Below are positions 1 through 11,683 of a DNA stretch of 64,000 bases, piece after piece. Numbering within the stretch: the first letter of the stretch is position 1; the number at the start of each line of letters is the position of its first letter. The position numbers and the translations under genes are program-made. The notes under the pieces are model-generated. The model was not told the origin of the DNA. It saw nothing but the letters and a program-made list of their open reading frames with translations, and did not search any database. The DNA is from Aspidiotus rigidus (taxonomy: Eukaryota; Arthropoda; Insecta; Hemiptera; Diaspididae), in contig JAVHKY010000056.1 of NCBI GenBank assembly GCA_035079385.1, forward strand, positions 3,906,001-3,970,000, given 5' to 3'.

Positions 1-125
1 GTCTGATAAGGCTATTATGTGAACTAAACTTTGTACACCCGGGATGTTGTTATAAACACAGAACAACAGAACAAGTGTCGCTTGCTGATGTAATTTCACG
101 GAATAGAATAATTAAGGAATTTTTT
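1..125. repeat. Dispersed repeat, copy 1
   Basis: This stretch is closely similar, in the same orientation, to 32137-32262. Shared blocks include aaactttgtac, a gatgt..t motif, cacagaacaacagaac and cgcttgct. It is noncoding and probably part of an interspersed repeat running in from the left edge. The family is not identified. Confidence 0.7.
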
Positions 126-422
126 TAGCTTGCTTTCCAAAAATTATCTGGGTTTGGCTTTAGACTTTCAGCCTTCAGCTTGCTTACTCTGCTTGATAAT
201 TTGAGCCGGTCACCCGCCTAGGAGCACTACAATTAAACCATGGCTGTGGTTATAGGATTAAACAAGATCAAAGCAAATTTCCCATTACAGAATATTCAGT
301 GAGTAATCTCAAAATAATGAGGGAAACCGAGGTGGGAGCGAAGCAATTTAGGACAAAAATAAAGAAAGTCAAACTTGTACAGCGTAAAATTTTTTACAAT
401 TCATCTCCTCCCGGGTAAATTC

Positions 423-545
423 ACTTTGCGCAAATGGGACCGAAAACGCGTACATTTTCCGCAAAAATAGACGGACATTTTGCGCAAAAGAGAAGAACAT
501 ATTGCGCAAGAAAAGACATACAGTTTGCGCACACACTAGCCACTC
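423..545. repeat. Left array of TGCGCAAA palindromic units
   Basis: Five units are centred on GCGC or CCGC at 428, 459, 482, 504 and 527, so the period is about 22-31 bp. Each has a near-palindromic TTTGCGCAAA core and a variable spacer. A related array in opposite orientation lies at 1270-1373, and the transposase fragment at 700-1160 sits between them. This fits subterminal repeats of a MULE-type DNA transposon. Confidence 0.65.
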
Positions 546-699
546 ATTTCCCTTCTCACTTTGAACTGGCTTAGGACTGTCTGCAATCACATGCGTGATT
601 GAAAATGTATGGCTGTAGTCAATTTACAGACCGAAAAGTGTATGCGTGATTAAAAGAGTATGGCTATGCATTGCATATAAACCAATGACTGACTGAAAA

Positions 700-1160
700 T
701 TATACGAGGCGACGCTTTGTGTGGTATCTGTAACCAATAGTGCGTAAGTATTTTAGCAGGTCAATTTCATTTCTGGTGAAGCGAGTGTAAGTCTGTATGA
801 GGAAGTCAACTTTATCACTGTAGACGCTCTTCCACTGATAATTGAATATTGACGCGAGCTTCAGGTCGGTCTCGGTCTGTATTTCTAATAGAAGTGATAC
901 CACCGTGTGTATATTTGGATGAGGCGAGTAGGATGAATCATTGTAATGACGATGAAAACATTCGGTGGCATTATTGGTTCGTGGAGCAAAACTTGGTGGA
1001 GATGCCCACATAGACGGTGGGAAACTGGCGTTTGTACTGACATAATTTCGGTAGACATAATCGGTGAAATCTTTAGAAATGGTGGGTGCTGGAGCAATAT
1101 TCATGAGGGCGGCGAACCCTTTTGGAACGTCATTTGGTCGAAGGTAGGGTAAGGCAAAGA
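700..1160 (-). pseudogene. MULE-type transposase, C-terminal fragment
   Basis: The minus-strand frame is open for at least 150 codons, reading into an ATG at 1104 and ending at 700. Visible landmarks are FPPSMWA, then RTNNATECFH, then HPNIHTVVSLLLEIQ. The order proline/Trp block, RTNN..E..H and HPNI..(8-9)..Q is typical of the region after the catalytic core in MULE-like transposases of FLYWCH-associated insect elements. In-frame sequence upstream of the ATG (ending DVPKGFAALM) also fits the family, so the ATG is internal and the N-terminal DDE core is missing. It is a truncated transposase, not a host gene. Inverted TGCGCAAA arrays flank it on both sides. Confidence 0.6.
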
Positions 1161-1269
1161 AACATTACAGCCATTTACCAAATTCAGAATCCTTTCTAGT
1201 CATCTTCGAAGTACGAAGATGATTTCACAAAATTATTACATCATCCTGATTCACCCCGCCCGCTATTGT

Positions 1270-1373
1270 TGATTTCGTTTGCGCAAACTGTCAGTGTAAA
1301 CTGTTTCTTACATTTGCGCAAAATGCTTCTCACTTTCCGCAAGTTTTTCGTCTGCATTCCCGCAAAATATATA
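1270..1373. repeat. Right array of TGCGCAAA palindromic units
   Basis: Units are centred at 1281, 1316, 1337 and 1360, with spacing of 21-35 bp. Read on the plus strand they match the reverse complement of the 423-545 array (GCGCAAACTGT, GCGCAAAATG, CCGCAA). The two arrays are therefore inverted around the transposase fragment. Confidence 0.6.
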
Positions 1374-1539
1374 TAGCCCTCCTCCCATAAAAATCTATTC
1401 AGATCAATTTAACAAAATCTTCCACCCATCATCCGTACCGCCCATCAACTTTCCTGTTTTTGTTATCACCTGTCCGGCACGAATACTCACTCCTCTTTTC
1501 AGACGTTCATTCTCGATATTATTTATAACTAGCAAGTCC

Positions 1540-1558
1540 GGCGCGCCCACGGCGCGCC
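1540..1558. repeat. GC-rich hairpin in AT-rich DNA
   Basis: Two GGCGCGCC octamers (1540-1547 and 1551-1558) are separated by CAC and give a perfect 8 bp stem. ATAACTAGC lies just upstream and TCTTAGT downstream. It resembles the terminal hairpin of a Helitron-like element, but no matching end was found. Confidence 0.3.
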
Positions 1559-1559
1559 T

Positions 1560-2200
1560 CTTAGTTTTTTGTTTTTTCATTTTTATCTTATTCGAGAGCG
1601 CTATATAAACAGGAATAATTTTTAAAAATCTCGGTAAATTATCTAGATATTTCTACTTTGGATATAGAAAAAAATAAAAAGTCGAAATTCTCCAGACAAC
1701 TTTTTTTTGGACCTGTATTCAAAATTTTTATGCAAACACAAAGTTCTCATGGCTACTTTTAATTCTGTTATTTAGGGTTTTGGGTAGGCCTAAGGTAGAT
1801 ACATGAAACAAAGGGAGTAACTCTGGTGTTTAAGATGATTTGGAATTTCTTAGTTAGATACACTATTTTCTTTGTATCTTTTCATCTCATAGTTCAATTC
1901 AATCTGCTTAGTTTTCTTTTCAAGCTTTTCTTCTTTCTTAATTTCATTCAATTGTGCACTCTTTCATTCTTTACTTGTTCTTCCATACAACCTTTTTTTT
2001 TTTTTTCTTTCTTTATCGTTTCCTGAGCCTTCCAAATTGTTCTCTGCCTCAGTATCACACTCTTCCAGTTTTCCCTCTCTTCCTATTCTTCGTTTTCAGT
2101 CCTCTGCATCCATCTCCTCCAATTATCCATATGGTGATAATTGATTCTACGTGCCATCCTCTAATCTACAAATTAATGGAAGAAGAACGTTTCGATACTA
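1560..2200. other. AT- and T-rich noncoding stretch
   Basis: Low-complexity T-rich sequence. Open frames here (Phe/Leu/Ser rich) follow from the base composition. I see no gene. Confidence 0.5.
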
Positions 2201-2352
2201 AGATTAGTTCATTCATTTCCCTTTTTCTCTTTCACTTTTTTTCTACATAAGATTTTTTTTGAAATCTTGTGCGTATAGATTAGTTCATTCATTTCCCTTT
2301 TTCTCTTTCACTTTTTTTCTACATAAGATTTTTTTTGAAATCTTGTGTGTAT
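2201..2352. repeat. Perfect-period tandem duplication, 76 bp x 2
   Basis: Bases 2201-2276 and 2277-2352 are identical except for one C/T difference near the end (gcgtat versus gtgtat). Each unit ends with a small hairpin (AAGATT T-run AAATCTT). The near identity indicates a recent duplication, or possibly an assembly artefact. Confidence 0.95.
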
Positions 2353-2689
2353 TATATGTTGACAGTATAATTTGTTACTACAGTCGTTCCAATTTTCAGC
2401 GATGATTATTTCTTTGACCTCACTTTTTTACATGCAAATAATGTAACTTCTCCTATTTTCGAGTTGATTTAGTTGAGACTTTGAAAATCCCTTCCTTCAT
2501 TTACCTTAATTAGAACAAAATTTCTCAAGGCCCTCAATTTATTCCTTCGAGCCCACCCACCTCCAACTAACAGTTATTCTTGACATCGAGTCCTGATTTT
2601 TGTAATTCACTATTCTCTAGGGATTCTTCTGTTAAATCCTGATGATGTTAAGAGCATCTCCAGTTTTTTATGATTTCAACTACCTAACC

Positions 2690-3115
2690 TAAATCGAGGT
2701 TCAATAGGAAACCTATTCCATGGGGGGAGGGATTTTTGAAAATTTTGGTGTCTCGCCATCATTTACCTAGAACAATGGTTGATATTTTTCCAAGTCCTTT
2801 TCCTGTCATATATATCTTGGAAGTTGAAATTCTTCCATGTTCCTCTCTTAAAAAATATAGCTTGGAAGTTGAAAGTTTTTAAAGTTATCCACTTGTCATA
2901 ATTGCATAGGTCGATGTACAAAATGCGTTTTCAATTTCAACTCCTCTGATGGTTCAATTTTTTCCAAGTTCCTCTCCTGTCATATATAGCTCAATTCCCA
3001 ATATTAAAAATCTTTCCAAATCTGACTCCTTTGATATTGAAAATTTATCCTATCCCTTATCTATCATAATAGAGCTCAAATGTATCAATTTTTCCAAGTC
3101 CCTCCTGCTATAGTT
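2690..3115. repeat. Degenerate minisatellite-like repeat
   Basis: Units of about 60-75 bp contain variants of TTTTTCCAAGTCCCTCTCC, TGTCATATATAGCT and GTTGAAA. The same family recurs at 7930-8330 and 37640-37960. Confidence 0.6.
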
Positions 3116-3344
3116 GGCTTAATTTTCAAAATTTTATCAAATCTAATTCCTCTTTTTGGAACCCCTCCAATTTTGAATTCAATTCTCAATATCAAAACCA
3201 ATCCGTCCCATAGAAGAGGATTTGGGAATTCCTTATTCAACTTTATTAAGCATGTGATTGTTTTCTATTACAGCCTTCAATTGAACTTCTTTTGGTTGAA
3301 TCCTAGAAATCTGATTGGAAGCTTGAGAATCTATCACCTTTTTT

Positions 3345-3810
3345 CCTGTCCTACTCTTCAAAATCAACATACTTCCTACAAAGTATTTTCTCAGTTGTAT
3401 CCTCTGACCTGTGTAATCATTTCCAGCACAGTTTCCAACTCTCGCAACTATCTGTGTTAGTCAGTTAAATTTTCCAAATATTTCAGTTGCTTTTCTTCTT
3501 TTTCTACTTCTTACAATGGAAGTGATTTTTGATTCAAAAAGTTGATATTGATAAGGGATCATCATATTTTGGTGACTACCATTTTCTATTTTGCCTATTA
3601 GCTCTCCTTCATTAGATACTTTCCATCATTATGTGGACATTTTGACGTCATTAGAACTTTTTGCCAAATTAATTATCCTTCAATTTGCGAAGTGCTAAAT
3701 TGTATCGGATGAAATGCGAGGTATGAAGTACAAAGAGAAGGTCGTTACCATTATAATATTAGGCTTTAGCTATTTTTTAGCTTAATTGTATCGGGTAAAT
3801 TAGGTATGTG
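3345..3810. repeat. Segmental repeat, copy 1
   Basis: This block is colinear with 4460-5225. Shared parts include CTTTTTTCCTGTCC, ACTTCTTACAAT, GATAAGGGAT, GGCTCTCCTTCATTAGATAC (TAGC/TGGC variant at its start) and TTAGCT...AATTGTATCGG near the end. Divergence is moderate. The extra length in copy 2 comes from indels. Confidence 0.75.
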
Positions 3811-4352
3811 ATGGATTTTGTCTGAAGCCTTCCTGTAGGGAACTGAGGTATGTTTTATGCGCTACTTTTATTCCATTCTTCAGGGTTTTCCAAAACTCTT
3901 TATACTTGTTGATATTATTTATGGTAAGTAATATTCTTTTTCAACTTTCGTTGTGCCCTTTTCTTAGAATCGTACCCCCTACTTTTCCTGAATACATCCC
4001 TCTCAATTTCTCACATGATGTGTCTATAGTTGGATTTCTGATTAGGTTTAAGCTCACACTTTTCTACACTCATCTGTACAAAACGTATCTTTTATTTGAT
4101 TCTCAGTTCACATCGGTTGCCCTCAATATGATCAAACTGATTGCGCGCCTAAAAACTGCACCCTTTTACCCAGAATTAAGGACCCCACCTTGTAACTACG
4201 TACTTACGACCATAAAAACTTTCATTATTTCTTAATCCCAGCTTAATTCTTGTATCGCTCACATAAAAAAACAACCCTGCAACAAACTTGGAATCATTAA
4301 AAGTTAACCTATCCTCAGTCTTCAGCGAACAGAAATTCCCACCATAAAGAGG

Positions 4353-4577
4353 TTATTTTCGCTCGATATAGAATTGGTCACTCTCAACTTGAACAATCTC
4401 ATGTCCTCCTGGGTTTCCATGCTCTACCTTCATGTAAATCTTATTATGCAGATAATCTGACGATCTATCATCTTTTTTCCTGTCCCACTCTCCAAAATCA
4501 ACGTACTTCCCACAATATAATCTCAGTCTCATCCTCTGTCCCATGTAATCATTCCCAACATGGTTTCCAACTCCCAC
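4353..4577 (-). pseudogene. Unrecognised coding-like fragment in repeat copy 2
   Basis: A 74-codon minus-strand open frame contains GNDYMGQRMRLRLYCG followed by a charged stretch with GEWDRKKDD. The paralogous block at about 3345-3460, read on the minus strand, still encodes GNDYTGQRIQLRKY. The similarity at protein level suggests both derive from one coding ancestor that was duplicated and decayed. I do not recognise the family. No start, splice sites or domain can be assigned. Confidence 0.3.
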
Positions 4578-5225
4578 AACTACCTATGGTACTCAATTAC
4601 TCCAACTTATACATATCCATTTTCTTTCTCCTGCCTTAAAATTTGAGTACTACCATCTGACTTGATTGCTACCTCTTCTTCCAATCATCTTCCCTATCCT
4701 CACGTTCTTTTTGTTTATTTCTCACTCCACTCCAGTTATTCTTATTTTCAGAATACAACCATAATACCATTTTAAAAATATTTTAATCGCTTTTCTTCTT
4801 TTACTTCTTACAATCTAATTGAAGTGATTTTTATTCAAAAACTTGACACTGATAAGGGATTCTAATATTTTTATGACTACTATTTTCTATTTTACCTGTT
4901 GGCTCTCCTTCATTAGATACTTATTATCATTATAATAATTATATGGACATTGTGACATCATTAAAATTTTTTGTCAAATTCATTTTTCTTGTCTCTCGTC
5001 CAAGGAAGTTAGCTACCTTTTATCGAGACTTTGGACATCTAACCTGAGGTGAGGTTGTTTAATGAGGCGAGGTAATCGATGTAAGGTTGAATCGTTGTTA
5101 CTTTTATTTTGCTAGGCAATTCACTTTACGCTTATATCTATAGTTTATAATATATATAGTAATAGAATACACGTAATATTCGGTTTTAGCTATTTTTTTA
5201 GCTAAATTGTATCGGACAGTTCAGG
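4460..5225. repeat. Segmental repeat, copy 2
   Basis: Same-orientation counterpart of 3345-3810. The offset is about 1.1 kb at the left end and 1.4 kb at the right, because copy 2 carries additional sequence. Confidence 0.75.
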
Positions 5226-6661
5226 AAGGAGTGAAAGGTGGAGGTCGTATTTTTATTAATATAGATAACTCTCACCACTCTTCTAAGAAAGAACTTCCAT
5301 CTACTTTTTACAAGGAAAAACAAACAATCAACATTAAACTTGCTAGGTAATTTTCAATCTTGATGCAAATTCTGTAGAATGAATAAAATATTGTTGCATT
5401 GTTTTTGATTTCGCTCACATCAAAACTATTAAGTTACTCCACACTTTTACATTCATAATTACTATTCCTTGATTTCTTCGAATATTCGCATTTTCATCAT
5501 TTTCTTGTTTGTTTTCTTCGCTTATGAAATAACATAATGCATGAAAATGTGTTATGATGCAATCTACTTCGCCGAACATGAACCTATCATGAACCAATCG
5601 CATACGCGAACATGAAAAGATAGGTACCTAGGATTAAAATCGAATTTTTATAACTACAACGCGCTCACAATTGAAACGTTTAAACTGAAGCGTACAATGG
5701 TGATAGTTTTACAATTTCAATAATTCTCGTCTTTTCTCGCGCCTTACTCCACTCCGAAGGAGCTAGGATTCCAAAATTTCGAATCAATACGTTTTTGTAA
5801 GTTGCGGTTGTCTATAATTATAGCGGGTATACTCCAAAGAGTGAAGTTTCTTTCGCTTAAGCTTCGGAGTATACCCTCTAATTCCGGTTCAAAAACTTCA
5901 GTCAAATGAAAAGTGCTGCTGATGCGTTAAGGGATTCAAAAGTTATTATGTTTATACAGACAAACATAAGCAGGCAAGCAATACATGATTTTATATGATT
6001 AGATTTGCAATACCTATGTGATACAATTGTAGCTGTATCGCTTCAAGGCCAGAATTTTAGGAAATGGGAGAATTAAGAGCGTTTTCTTTAGGAACCAATT
6101 GGGCTTGATGCGAAGCCGGGTGCAAGGTCATTTAAAAACACCCCAGGCATATTGCAGCTCTTTCAATTTTATTAGTTCATCTGTGGACATGTGGAAGTGT
6201 ATGCTTGACATTTTTTAATAGTTAGAATAGTGAACCCAATAACAAGAGAAGTACCGAACTTCCAAGCACTATTTAATTATTAATATAGATGAGATGGAAA
6301 CATAATAAATTCCACTCTTAGTAGGTAGATCTTCACTTGGTATAGATTTCTTGTCCACGTTCTATTGTACCGTAAAATATTAGGTCGCTTGCTGATGCAT
6401 CAAGCTTGATTTCATTCATGGGTTTTAATTCGAATTTGTCACCAACAATATAATGTAATGACATTGTACACATGTTTTTAAACGGATTTTCAGAACCGTA
6501 TTAAAAATGGTCGATTGTTTTTTTTTCTCTCTCCCTCTCTCAGACGAACCGGAAATCTATAAATGTGACGAGAAAAACAATAAATCGCGACAAATGTCAA
6601 ATTATTAGATGTTCCTTAGACCGCGTCCAGTCGGCCACAGCGATATAATATATTCAGTCGA

Positions 6662-6665
<4 letters not shown>
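5226..6665. other. Noncoding, one short hairpin
   Basis: I see no gene. The only notable structure is a perfect 11 bp inverted repeat, GGGTATACTCC at 5825-5835 with its complement at 5866-5876. Confidence 0.5.

Positions 6666-6729
<64 letters not shown>
6666..6729. repeat. (GA)n microsatellite
   Basis: About 31 uninterrupted GA units. Confidence 0.98.
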
Positions 6730-6731
<2 letters not shown>

Positions 6732-7780
6732 GGAACTTACAAGAGGAACAGAGATGTAGACATGAAGCCAAGTGACTCTCACTCATTCAATTCACATTAT
6801 GTTCGGTACTTTGTGATAATAAACAGAAAACGCTCTGAGTCTTTTCAGACATACTTGCCTTCTAAATTCCGCAGCTGCGGTTGAATCGAACATATTTTTT
6901 TATATTATGCGCACACTAGCACTCTTGATAATTTTTTTCCGTATCAGTCGAAGAAAAAATAATGTAATATTTCTCTTCTTTAACACAACTACATTTAGGA
7001 CTGTGAGTCCGTCTACGTCCTCACACTTCATGATTATAAATTTTAATCAATTATGAGCGCAGCTGCCTGTCGTGTCATCGTGAACACTTTCTTGGGTTTA
7101 TCAGTCGTTGATTCTAATTGTACAACATTGCCTCTACCTACATATTTAGAGAATGGTTTTATAGTTTTCTTGTAAATTAATTAGCTCACGTCCTAGTCTT
7201 AATCACCATTTACCTGGGAGACTAGGCATTTTTTCAGAAAGTATGGACCACTTCTAGCCAAATCAAGCTAAGTGACGCCACAAAACAGCTGATTTTCAGA
7301 TTATTTTCATTTCTTGAATATTGTATTTTGCATTGTATTTTGCATTGTGTTTTGTATTGTTGTTTTTTTTTTTTTTTTTTTTGCCCTTAGATTCTACTCA
7401 TTAAGCACTTTCCATTGATTATACGTACATAACTCAAAAAGAAAGAAACAAAAAAGACATCGCTTGGTTTGATCTTGCCGAAAGGGACCCATGTTATAAC
7501 TAGTAAGATTATAATTTTTGTGACTCATCCATTTCATAAAAACCTAAACTAGGCAGCATGGGTTCCTTTGATCACATGAGACTGATCTTTATTTTGAAGA
7601 AAGATATACCTCATGGAAGTTAGAGAATGATAGTCTGGCTCTGTTCTGTGTATTCATCTGAATCCGTTTTCCCAAACTAGACTAATCTCAAATACATCAT
7701 TTCCCGAATCCTGTTCACCCTGACACCAACCAGAAAACCGAATTTATTTTTCCGAATATTTTTTGCACTATTAGGTACTA
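6730..7780. other. Noncoding AT-rich stretch
   Basis: No coding frame or clear repeat was seen, apart from a T run at 7363-7382. Confidence 0.5.
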
Positions 7781-7784
7781 AAAA

Positions 7785-8335
7785 ACGACGGCTTCCTTAA
7801 CGAAGTTAAACTAGGAACGCGGGTACCTGTTTCATGAGTCATATGGGATTTGGTATTGAGAATTCAAGGAAGCCTAGACCTAGATAAAGCTAGTATAAAA
7901 AGACCTACTATAAGCCTAGTATAATATAGTTTGAGAGTCTAAATTTTTCTCGAATCTCGAGCTATATACATGATAGGAGGGGGACTTAGAAAAATTCCTA
8001 TCATATATGGCTATATAGCTTGAGAGTCGAAATTTTTCTGAATCCTAAATTGAATGATGAAGATACTGAGGCACGTATGTTGTCTCGTGTCTCACCTTTC
8101 TATACCGGTTTCTTTGTTTAGTCATCTGTTCAACGCCTGTCGATGAACACCTTCGCGTGTTCAAAACCGGTCCAAAAAAAAAAAAAAAAAGTATCTTCAT
8201 CATTCAATTCAGTATGGCTCGTACCTACGAGGATACCATTCATCTTTTTCCAAGTCCCCCTCCTATCATAATTATATAGCTTGAGAGTCGAAATGTTTCT
8301 AAGTCCCCCTTCTATCATATACAAGCCGTGAACCC
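7785..8335. repeat. Composite dispersed repeat with inverted repeat
   Basis: The start (CGGCTTCCTTAACGAAGTTA) recurs at 37948-37980. The body holds several ATATGATAGGAGG/CCTCCTATCATAT blocks of the family at 2690 and 37640. A perfect 20 bp inverted repeat (AATTGAATGATGAAGATACT and its complement) spans about 8048-8210 and encloses an A17 run. Confidence 0.65.
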
Positions 8336-8509
8336 GCTAAATATTATAAAATTTCAAATTATTTTCAAAATTCTTGATATTTATTTATCATTAGTATTCT
8401 TTTAGTTCAATTTCTAATCTAATTCTTTTAATTTCCAATTTTTCAGTTTCATTTGTTTTATCGTTGATATTTTGTTTTACACTTTCAATCTTGTTCTTAA
8501 TATCTTCTC

Positions 8510-9343
8510 TGATCCGATGCCGTCTTTTTAGAAGATCCTTTGCGCTCTTATATCAGTAAGATCACCTGAAACAACAATAGCAGTTTCTCGGACTTGTGGT
8601 AAATTTGTCCTACCTTTATGGACATTGCATTGGCTAGAGGATTGTCTCATATCCGTATATCCATTTTGATACTATTTGTAGAAGACATTCCTTCAAATTT
8701 TTTGTAGGCAGATTTAAACGATTGCACGTAAAAATTTATGTTATGCATCATACTTTGCAATTCTTTTATCAAATCCAAATTTATAACTCTTGGATCGGTA
8801 TTTCCTCTCCGCAAAGAGGCTTGCTCTTCTTCATTGTCTATAAAATACAATTGCAGGAATCTTGCTTCTGCTCTTGGAGGAGGTAGATAACTTCCTATGA
8901 TACAATTGTCCAAAAATTTTAAAAGTTGTGAATATGTTTGGAACTTCATTACACCCTAAAGAAGTCATTGAAAGCGCATTGTTGTATTTACGCAAATTAT
9001 TAAGAAAATGAGAAGATCTATTATCTCTTCCGTCTAATAGTTTTTGAAGAAGATCCGGCATTGAGGGCAAATCAGGTAACTTAATCTTATCACTCCCACA
9101 ACAGAAATTTAGATTTTCAGTTTCAAATAATTTTCTATCGCAAAATGTGCACGTAATTGCCAGATTCCCAATTGAACTTATACTGGTATATTCTTTCTCA
9201 ATAATGTACCTAATGAATGGACTATTATCGTTCTGACAATCTTTTTCCACATTATTTTCTGATGTCAAAGTTTCGGAATTGACACGAGCCCTCTTCCCTT
9301 TGTTCGTCAACTGCCCTAGATTTGCTTTCTTGCGTTTCGGCAT
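8510..9343 (-). pseudogene. Helitron Rep/helicase, N-terminal region, decayed
   Basis: The fragment reads leftward from a true ATG at 9343 (MPKRKKANLGQLTNKGKR, a basic start typical of Helitron proteins). Next come a CTFC zinc-knuckle-like motif, CCGSDKIKLPDLP, then LNNLRKYNNALSMTSLG and TFKIFGQLYH. A frameshift near 8900-8930 moves the reading to another frame with LPPPRAEARFLQLYF and NFYVQSFKSAYKK. A further frame change near 8640-8590 gives LPQVRETAIVVSGDLTDIRA. This order matches the helitron-like N-terminal domain that precedes the HUH Rep and helicase domains. Neither of those is present. It is an inactivated 5' piece of a rolling-circle transposon. Confidence 0.8.
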
Positions 9344-9569
9344 TCCAATTAGATTGCAATAAAGTGGGACATCCGTTACTTCGATATTGAATTTTTGAAA
9401 TTGACGTGAATTGTTTTTCTTTTCTTAGTCTTCACGTTAAATTTGAAATAATGAAAGACGACCACCACACCAAATCTGCGAAACGCGCTGCAACGCAACG
9501 CGACGCTTTATGACGTCATCAATGACCTTGACCTAGTTTAGGAACGAAGAAATTTCGACCCTTAGTTTT

Positions 9570-9730
9570 CATTATACTAGACCTAGACTAACAAAGCTCG
9601 TTATACAGTATATTAGGTCTATACTGTAACCTTCATTATACTAGGCCACTAGGCCTACACTAACTAGCTAGAAAAAGCAATATACTAGCTGCTTCTACTA
9701 ACTAGGCCTAACATATAATATACTAGCCTT
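9570..9730. repeat. CTAGTATA-rich tract
   Basis: The tract is dense in short words such as ACTAG, TATACTAG and TACTAGGC. Similar tracts lie at 7880-7930, 14570-14730, 32500-32660 and 34550-34740. Confidence 0.5.
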
Positions 9731-10086
9731 ATACTAGCTTTGTACGCTAATTTCACTTTCACAAATTTATTACTCAATGTTTCGACATTGAGAGAGTCAC
9801 TCCCTCTCTTTAGATTAAATACCAATGACCTGTCAATCGAGCCAAATATTTGTAGAATGAACAAAATAAAACTCAGTTTATAAATTCTATCACTATGACG
9901 CCACATCAACTGATAACAGAGTAGAAATATCTATAATCCAATAAGGAAACCTGAATTTTATTTTGATTTAGGCTAGGTTAGGTCCAGAAAATCCACTCTC
10001 CCTCCCTCTGCCCACAGTGCTACGGGGCTATAACAGTTGTTTTTGCAATCCTTGCAAATTGATAATTCGATTACTCACAAAATCGT
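9731..10086. other. Noncoding, nothing recognised
   Basis: Short frames only, with no recognisable domain. Confidence 0.4.
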
Positions 10087-10402
10087 ATTAACTCATTTGG
10101 AAACGCACTGAGGAATTACTATCAGTTAATCGTCGAAAAAATTGTTGGTGCCCATCTGCAGATTGAGACTATAACTTATCTAAGTCTCGAAAAAATCCAT
10201 CCAGTAGTTTTGGAAGAGATCCGCGGACAAAAAATTTTTTTAAGTCTAAATATACGCCTGTATAGAGAAACCTGATTTTTTTTTCAGGCTGAAAGTAATA
10301 TAGGGCCTCCAAAGCATCGAAAAAGTTGACTGCTTCTTCCCCTTGTCAATCTTGCTACAGATGTGATACCGCACTTTTCGAGCTAGAAAAATAGGTAAAA
10401 AA
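10087..10402. repeat. Dispersed repeat family R1, copy A
   Basis: Shares blocks with 11340-11683 and with 42680-44676: CCATC.A..GTAGTTT, CGCGGACAAAAAA, TATA..GAAACC, a CTCCAAAG/CTCTAAAACGTCGA block, and a terminal hairpin reading about ATACCGCACTTTTCGAGCTAGAAAA. Probably a nonautonomous element. The terminal hairpin alone also occurs at 10757-10790. Confidence 0.7.
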
Positions 10403-11339
10403 AGAGCTCTACAATCATTTTTCCCTATACCTTATTCTTAACCTAGTATTAGTCTAGTATACTGTATATTAGGCTATGGGTGGTTCAATTCTTTATCACT
10501 TCCGATTCCTGGCATCTCTTAAAGCTATCTCCAGCTGCTATTCCTCTCTTGCACTCATAAATTGTATTCACGCTATCATATCACCATTTTCTATGCAAAC
10601 TCCATCCCAAGGTTCTTCATATGGGGATTCAGCTACACGGAGATCCCGAAAAACTAAAAAAATCGATGTCGAAGCCAAAGAAGCAACCAATCACCTACCA
10701 GTCAACCCCTCATTCCTTCTCTCACGCTTCAACATTTCCAAATGTATTAAAAAAATACATACCTCACTTTTCTAGCTAGAAAAGTTCGTGAAAATTCCGC
10801 ATAGCACCCGAGCCTGGTTTACTCGGTAGTCTAACCTCAAATCTCACTCAAAAAAGCTAGTCCCAATTGAAAATAATCTTTCCATCTCCTGAGACACCTC
10901 AAATCAACTATGAACCACTATCAATTATGTACACATACATGAAAAAATGATGTATAGATCAATAATTAATTAAGAATGAAGTCACCAAGGTAGTTTCGCA
11001 TCAGCACACTTGATGAAGATTAAAAAATTGTACTTAATCATTCAAACTCAAGATTTTCACTATCGAGTATGACTAATAATAATGAAAATAAAATGAACAA
11101 CGCGCCCTTATCCGTTCAAAAACAAATTTAACAAAACAAATAAAATTTGACAAAACAAAATTCAAAGCTCTAGGGGCTGTGGGAAGCGAGATACAAGGGT
11201 ACTAAATTTGAATGAAATATCATCAAAAATATAATTCAATGAACCCTTGGTCAAGAATGAACCTGTTGAATGATAATGAAAGGTTTTTTATCACAATACA
11301 CGTACTGATAGGAAAATCGCTTCTTGTAACATACGGTAA
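10403..11339. other. Noncoding, one stray R1 terminal hairpin
   Basis: No gene is recognised. The 10757-10790 segment repeats the ACCTCACTTTTCTAGCTAGA hairpin that closes the R1 family. Confidence 0.45.
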
Positions 11340-11683
11340 GTAGCTACTCGCAGCTATTTGTAAACAGCTACTCGTAATAAAAAAATTGAAAATTTCTCGA
11401 GAACTACTCATCTGATCCTCAAAAAAATTGCGGATGCACATCTTCAGATATAGTACTACAATATGGCCAAGTTTCAAAAAAATCCATCGGGTAGTTTCGG
11501 AGGAGTTCCACGGACAAAAAAATCTTATACATGTATATAAGGAAACCGGAAATTTTATTTTTATGTTAGTTGTGATGTAGGACCTCTAAAACGTCGAGAA
11601 AGTTCATTGCGCCCGCTCCCTATTGACCTTGCTACTAGTGTAATACCTCACTTTTTTAACTATAAAAGTCGGTAAAATACAAA
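11340..11683. repeat. Dispersed repeat family R1, copy B
   Basis: This is the uninterrupted copy that shows what the intron copy looked like before it was split. It contains CACGGACAAAAAAATCTTAT, ATGTATATAAGGAAACC, CTCTAAAACGTCGAGAAA and a terminal TACCTCAC...AAAAGTCGGTAA hairpin. Confidence 0.75.

Noticed and set aside
423..545. Regular spaced repeats resembling a CRISPR array
   Set aside because: Units are short, degenerate and palindromic in a eukaryotic transposon context.
10476..10775. 99-codon plus-strand frame
   Set aside because: Lies next to R1 repeat copies, no domain, ends in the R1 terminal hairpin.
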